Part shown: positions 5,657-7,397 of the stretch, piece after piece
How positions within the stretch are numbered: position 1 is the stretch's first letter
How the letters are laid out: every line of letters starts with the position of its first letter
Assembly: GCA_017883345.1 (NCBI GenBank)
Contig: JADGNT010000238.1
Location: 1-7,397, forward strand
Source: Candidatus Solibacter sp.
Lineage (GTDB): Bacteria > Acidobacteriota > Terriglobia > Bryobacterales > Bryobacteraceae
DNA length: 7,397 nt
Direction of reading: 5' to 3'
Made by a program: the position numbers and the translations under genes
Notes under the pieces: model-generated
The model's database searches: none
What the model saw: only the letters and a program-made list of their open reading frames with translations
Told to the model about the DNA's origin: nothing

Positions 5657-6462
5657 GGTTCCAGGAGGTAGACGCCTTCGGTTTTGGTGCGCTCAAAGCC
5701 GGTGACGGCGAAGCCGCGAGAGAAGGCGTCGAGGAAAAGGCGAGCGTTGGACTGTTGGATTTGGCGCGCGCGGTCGCTCGCCTGCTCGCGGATGACAGCG
5801 ATATCGGCGGGGTAGGATATGCGCTCGGTGGGGCAGGCGGGGTACCCTCTGGGTCCGCCTGCCAACCGGGATCTCGACCAAGAGTTGGCAGGCGAAAGCG
5901 CCTGCCCCACCGCCCCCCCGAGGATGGAGTGGACGCGGGGCGAATCGATCCACCATTCGGCGGTGCAGCGGTCCGTGGGCAGACCGCCGTGCAAGGGGCT
6001 GGTGGTGGTGCCGTACTGGTTTTCCTGGTAAACGCGCACGATGGCGCCCAGCTTTTCGATGTTGAGGAAGGCGTTCTTGAGTTCCAGCGGATCGAAGGTC
6101 CACTCGATGAGGGCGATGCCGCGCGCCAGGGCATCGTCACGCTGGCGGAGTTTGAGGCGGCGGCCGATTTGCGCGTTGCGATACGCAGGCAGTACGCCCA
6201 GCATGTGGCTGTGCAGGTAAGGGCGCCCATCGGGCTTGATGCCGGGGATGGCGAAGCAGAAGCCGATCATGCGGGGGCCATCGTAGGCGCCAAACACGTG
6301 GCCGCCCACCTTGGCCACCACCGCCAGGAAACGCATGGGGATCAGTTCGCTTTCGGCGTAGCTCCAGATGGTCTTCTGCATCTCGAAAATGGAATCGAAT
6401 TCCTCGAGATGGAACAACTGGCGAATTTCGATGGGCGCTACTTGCGCTTCGCCTCCTGCCAC
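5647..6462 (-). CDS. GNAT acyltransferase (COG3375-like) with repeat-derived insert
   Basis: This encodes a 271-residue cytosolic acyl-CoA-dependent transferase of the GNAT fold. The acyl-CoA binding motif is at 87-104 (MLGVLPAYRNAQIGRRLK, with the RNAQIG pyrophosphate loop). WTFDPLELKNAFLNIEKLGA (131-150), YGTTTSPLHGG (160-170) and AEWWIDSPRV (178-187) look like the predicted acyltransferase family COG3375. The frame is open far upstream across mazG. I choose the GTG at 6462 because GGAGG lies four bases before it (6467-6471, a short spacing) and homologous-looking sequence begins soon after (IEIRQLF). This start overlaps mazG by 25 bases, and the end overlaps the enolase-family gene. Residues about 184-213 (VGQALSPANSWSRSRLAGG...ACPT) are encoded by a palindromic repeat and look foreign to the fold, lying between two conserved blocks. 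The coupling to an NSAR/OSBS homologue suggests N-succinylation of amino acids, which is inference. Whether the insert leaves the enzyme active is unknown. Confidence 0.85.
   Translation of the reverse strand: MAGGEAQVAPIEIRQLFHLEEFDSIFEMQKTIWSYAESELIPMRFLAVVAKVGGHVFGAYDGPRMIGFCFAIPGIKPDGRPYLHSHMLGVLPAYRNAQIGRRLKLRQRDDALARGIALIEWTFDPLELKNAFLNIEKLGAIVRVYQENQYGTTTSPLHGGLPTDRCTAEWWIDSPRVHSILGGAVGQALSPANSWSRSRLAGGPRGYPACPTERISYPADIAVIREQASDRARQIQQSNARLFLDAFSRGFAVTGFERTKTEGVYLLEPWQ
5826..5912. repeat. Nested palindromic repeat inside the GNAT coding region
   Basis: Perfect 14-base inverted arms (CGGTGGGGCAGGCG at 5826-5839 and its complement at 5899-5912) bound an 87-base unit, equal to 29 codons. 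Inside are two subunits. The left hairpin pairs GGCAGGCGG (5832-5840) with CCGCCTGCC (5855-5863), with ACCC/GGGT pairing further in. The right hairpin pairs GGCAGGCG (5887-5894) with CGCCTGCC (5899-5906) around an AAAG loop. A further 11-base inverted pair, CGCCTGCCAAC (5856-5866) and GTTGGCAGGCG (5884-5894), joins them. A C7 run (G7 in the coding strand) follows at 5913-5919. The layout parallels the intergenic repeat at 3092-3190, but the stem sequences differ. True insertion ends and any target duplication cannot be fixed from one copy. Confidence 0.82.
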
Positions 6463-7232
6463 AGCGCCTCCATTTCGTGGAGCTTCGCGTCTTCGGGCGT
6501 GCGGCCCTGTTCGCTCAGGCGGGCTTCGATATGGCTCCAGCGGGCACGGAATTTCGCGTTGGTGCGGCGCAGGGCCTGCTCGGGATCCACTTTGACGAAG
6601 CGCGCCAGGTTGACCAGGACGAACAGCAGGTCGCCGAGCTCGTCTTCCAGTTCGTCCTGCGCGGCGTTGCGGCGCGCAGTAGCGAACTCGGCCAGTTCCT
6701 CGTGGAGCTTGTCGAGCACCTGCTCGGCGTTCTCCCAATCGAAGCCGACGCCGGCGGCGCGGGAGGCGATCTGCTGGGCTTCCACGAGCGCGGGCAGCGC
6801 GCGCGGCACCCCTCCGAGCAGGCCAGTGGTCCGCTTGCGCTCGGCCTTGGGCTCGGCGTCCTTGACGCGGCCCCAGATGGACAGAACCTCGTCGGCCGAG
6901 CGCGCCGATTCGTCGCCGAAGACGTGCGGATGGCGGCGCACCAGTTTCTGGTTGATGGCATCGAGCGCGTCCTCGATGCGAAACAACTGCTGCTCCGACG
7001 CCATTTGGGCGTAGAACACCGCTTGTAGTATGAAATCGCCTAATTCCTGTGTGAGTTCCCCCCAATCGCGATGGTCGATGGCGTCCAGCACCTCATAGGT
7101 TTCTTCGAGGGTGAAGGGCTTGATGCTGTCGAAGGTCTGTTGGCGGTCCCACGGGCAGCCGCCCGGGGCGCGTAAGCGGGCCATGATCGCGACCAGTTGT
7201 TGGAACTTTTCGCCGGCAGTCTCTTGATTCAT
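6438..7232 (-). CDS. mazG: Nucleoside triphosphate pyrophosphohydrolase MazG
   Basis: This 264-residue cytosolic enzyme hydrolyses (d)NTPs to NMP and pyrophosphate, cleansing the nucleotide pool or modulating stress signalling. It has two MazG domains, and the length matches the full-size bacterial family (about 260). The N-terminal domain shows GCPWD (25-29), the metal-binding EETYE (43-47) and ELGD (63-66). The RRHPHVFG segment (99-106) lies between the domains. The C-terminal domain repeats the motif as EELAE (178-182) and ELGD (198-201), so both metal-binding sites look intact. I start at the ATG at 7232 because the family's FQQLVAIMARLR helix begins just after it. An in-frame TTG at 7259 would add nine unconserved residues. 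Neither start has a convincing ribosome-binding site. It is the first gene of the coupled mazG-GNAT-enolase series, overlapping the GNAT start by 25 bases. Confidence 0.93.
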   Translation of the reverse strand: MNQETAGEKFQQLVAIMARLRAPGGCPWDRQQTFDSIKPFTLEETYEVLDAIDHRDWGELTQELGDFILQAVFYAQMASEQQLFRIEDALDAINQKLVRRHPHVFGDESARSADEVLSIWGRVKDAEPKAERKRTTGLLGGVPRALPALVEAQQIASRAAGVGFDWENAEQVLDKLHEELAEFATARRNAAQDELEDELGDLLFVLVNLARFVKVDPEQALRRTNAKFRARWSHIEARLSEQGRTPEDAKLHEMEALWQEAKRK

Positions 7233-7259
7233 TCCGTTTGGGGGAGCGATTTCCCTCAA

Positions 7260-7397
7260 TGTAACATATCGAGTATGCCCGACCTTCTTGTACCCAATCC
7301 TGGCGCTTCTCGCTGAAGGCGGGGCACGAACTGCACCACGTGCGGGTGCTGTGCGAAAAGTACGGGGGGTGTAGAGCCGCCTGGAAGGTGCAAAAAA
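7260..7397. other. Upstream region of mazG; no assignable gene
   Basis: These 138 bases should contain the promoter for the leftward gene series, but I see no confident -35/-10 pair. The only AT-rich patch is about 7260-7275, close to the mazG start. On the plus strand an ATG at 7274 opens a 13-codon frame that stops at TGA. A different plus frame stays open to the window edge and reads RFSLKAGHELHHVRVLCEKYGG from about 7302. It has no ATG, GTG or TTG start upstream, and I do not recognise the product. It may be a decayed or frameshifted gene start, or chance coding in GC-rich DNA. The window ends in an A6 run. Confidence 0.3.

Noticed and set aside
4529..5671. A 380-codon plus-strand open frame over the enolase-family gene
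   Set aside because: The minus strand here encodes intact catalytic motifs of the enolase superfamily, and the plus frame is only its complement.
5650..7014. A 454-codon plus-strand open frame over the GNAT and mazG genes
   Set aside because: Both minus-strand genes have clear family motifs, while the plus frame has none and crosses their junction.
6463..7065. Upstream extension of the GNAT frame to 7065, which would give 472 residues
   Set aside because: The extra 201 residues are Arg/Ala/Gly-rich and lie entirely over mazG in another frame. The GNAT homology begins near 6440, so the GTG at 6462 is the sensible start.
7258..7285. Possible promoter for mazG in the AT-rich patch
   Set aside because: I tried pairing TTGGGT with TATGTT or neighbouring hexamers and the spacings were wrong (about 23 or 14-15 bases), so no promoter is called.

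Overview
The window is GC-rich (roughly 60% or more by eye) and probably comes from an acidobacterium, most likely of the Solibacter/Bryobacter type. The best pointer is the large secreted protein at 94-2217. Its middle section reads like the repeated extracellular domain catalogued as TIGR03437, which is strongly expanded in Solibacter-like genomes. GC-rich nested palindromes scattered between and inside genes fit the same group. The assignment is inference from remembered family features, not a search.

All six convincing genes lie on the minus strand, so the window is read from right to left. The order is mazG (nucleotide pyrophosphohydrolase), a GNAT acyltransferase, a MenC/N-succinylamino-acid racemase-type enolase-superfamily enzyme, an MFS exporter, a pteridine-reductase-like SDR, and the secreted TIGR03437-type protein. 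The first three genes overlap each other: mazG/GNAT by 25 bases, and GNAT/enolase by an ATGA junction or 10 bases. They look like one translationally coupled unit. The MFS and SDR genes follow after gaps of 55 and 105 bases, and each gap holds a palindromic repeat. The secreted-protein gene ends the series and is followed by a strong intrinsic terminator at 31-81. The first 30 bases hold nothing I can identify, and 7260-7397 holds no assignable gene.

Two points stand out. First, three hairpin-type repeats occur within 2.8 kb (3092-3190, 4495-4514, 5826-5912). The largest has four small hairpins in a mirror-symmetric layout. The third lies inside the GNAT reading frame, where its 87-base span (29 codons) adds a stretch of about 29 residues without breaking the frame. 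Second, coupling a GNAT acyltransferase to an NSAR/OSBS-type enolase homologue matches the known logic of D-amino-acid N-succinylation followed by N-succinylamino-acid racemisation. The expected third enzyme, a deacylase, is not in the window. No CRISPR array, tRNA, rRNA, intact insertion sequence or defence system is visible.
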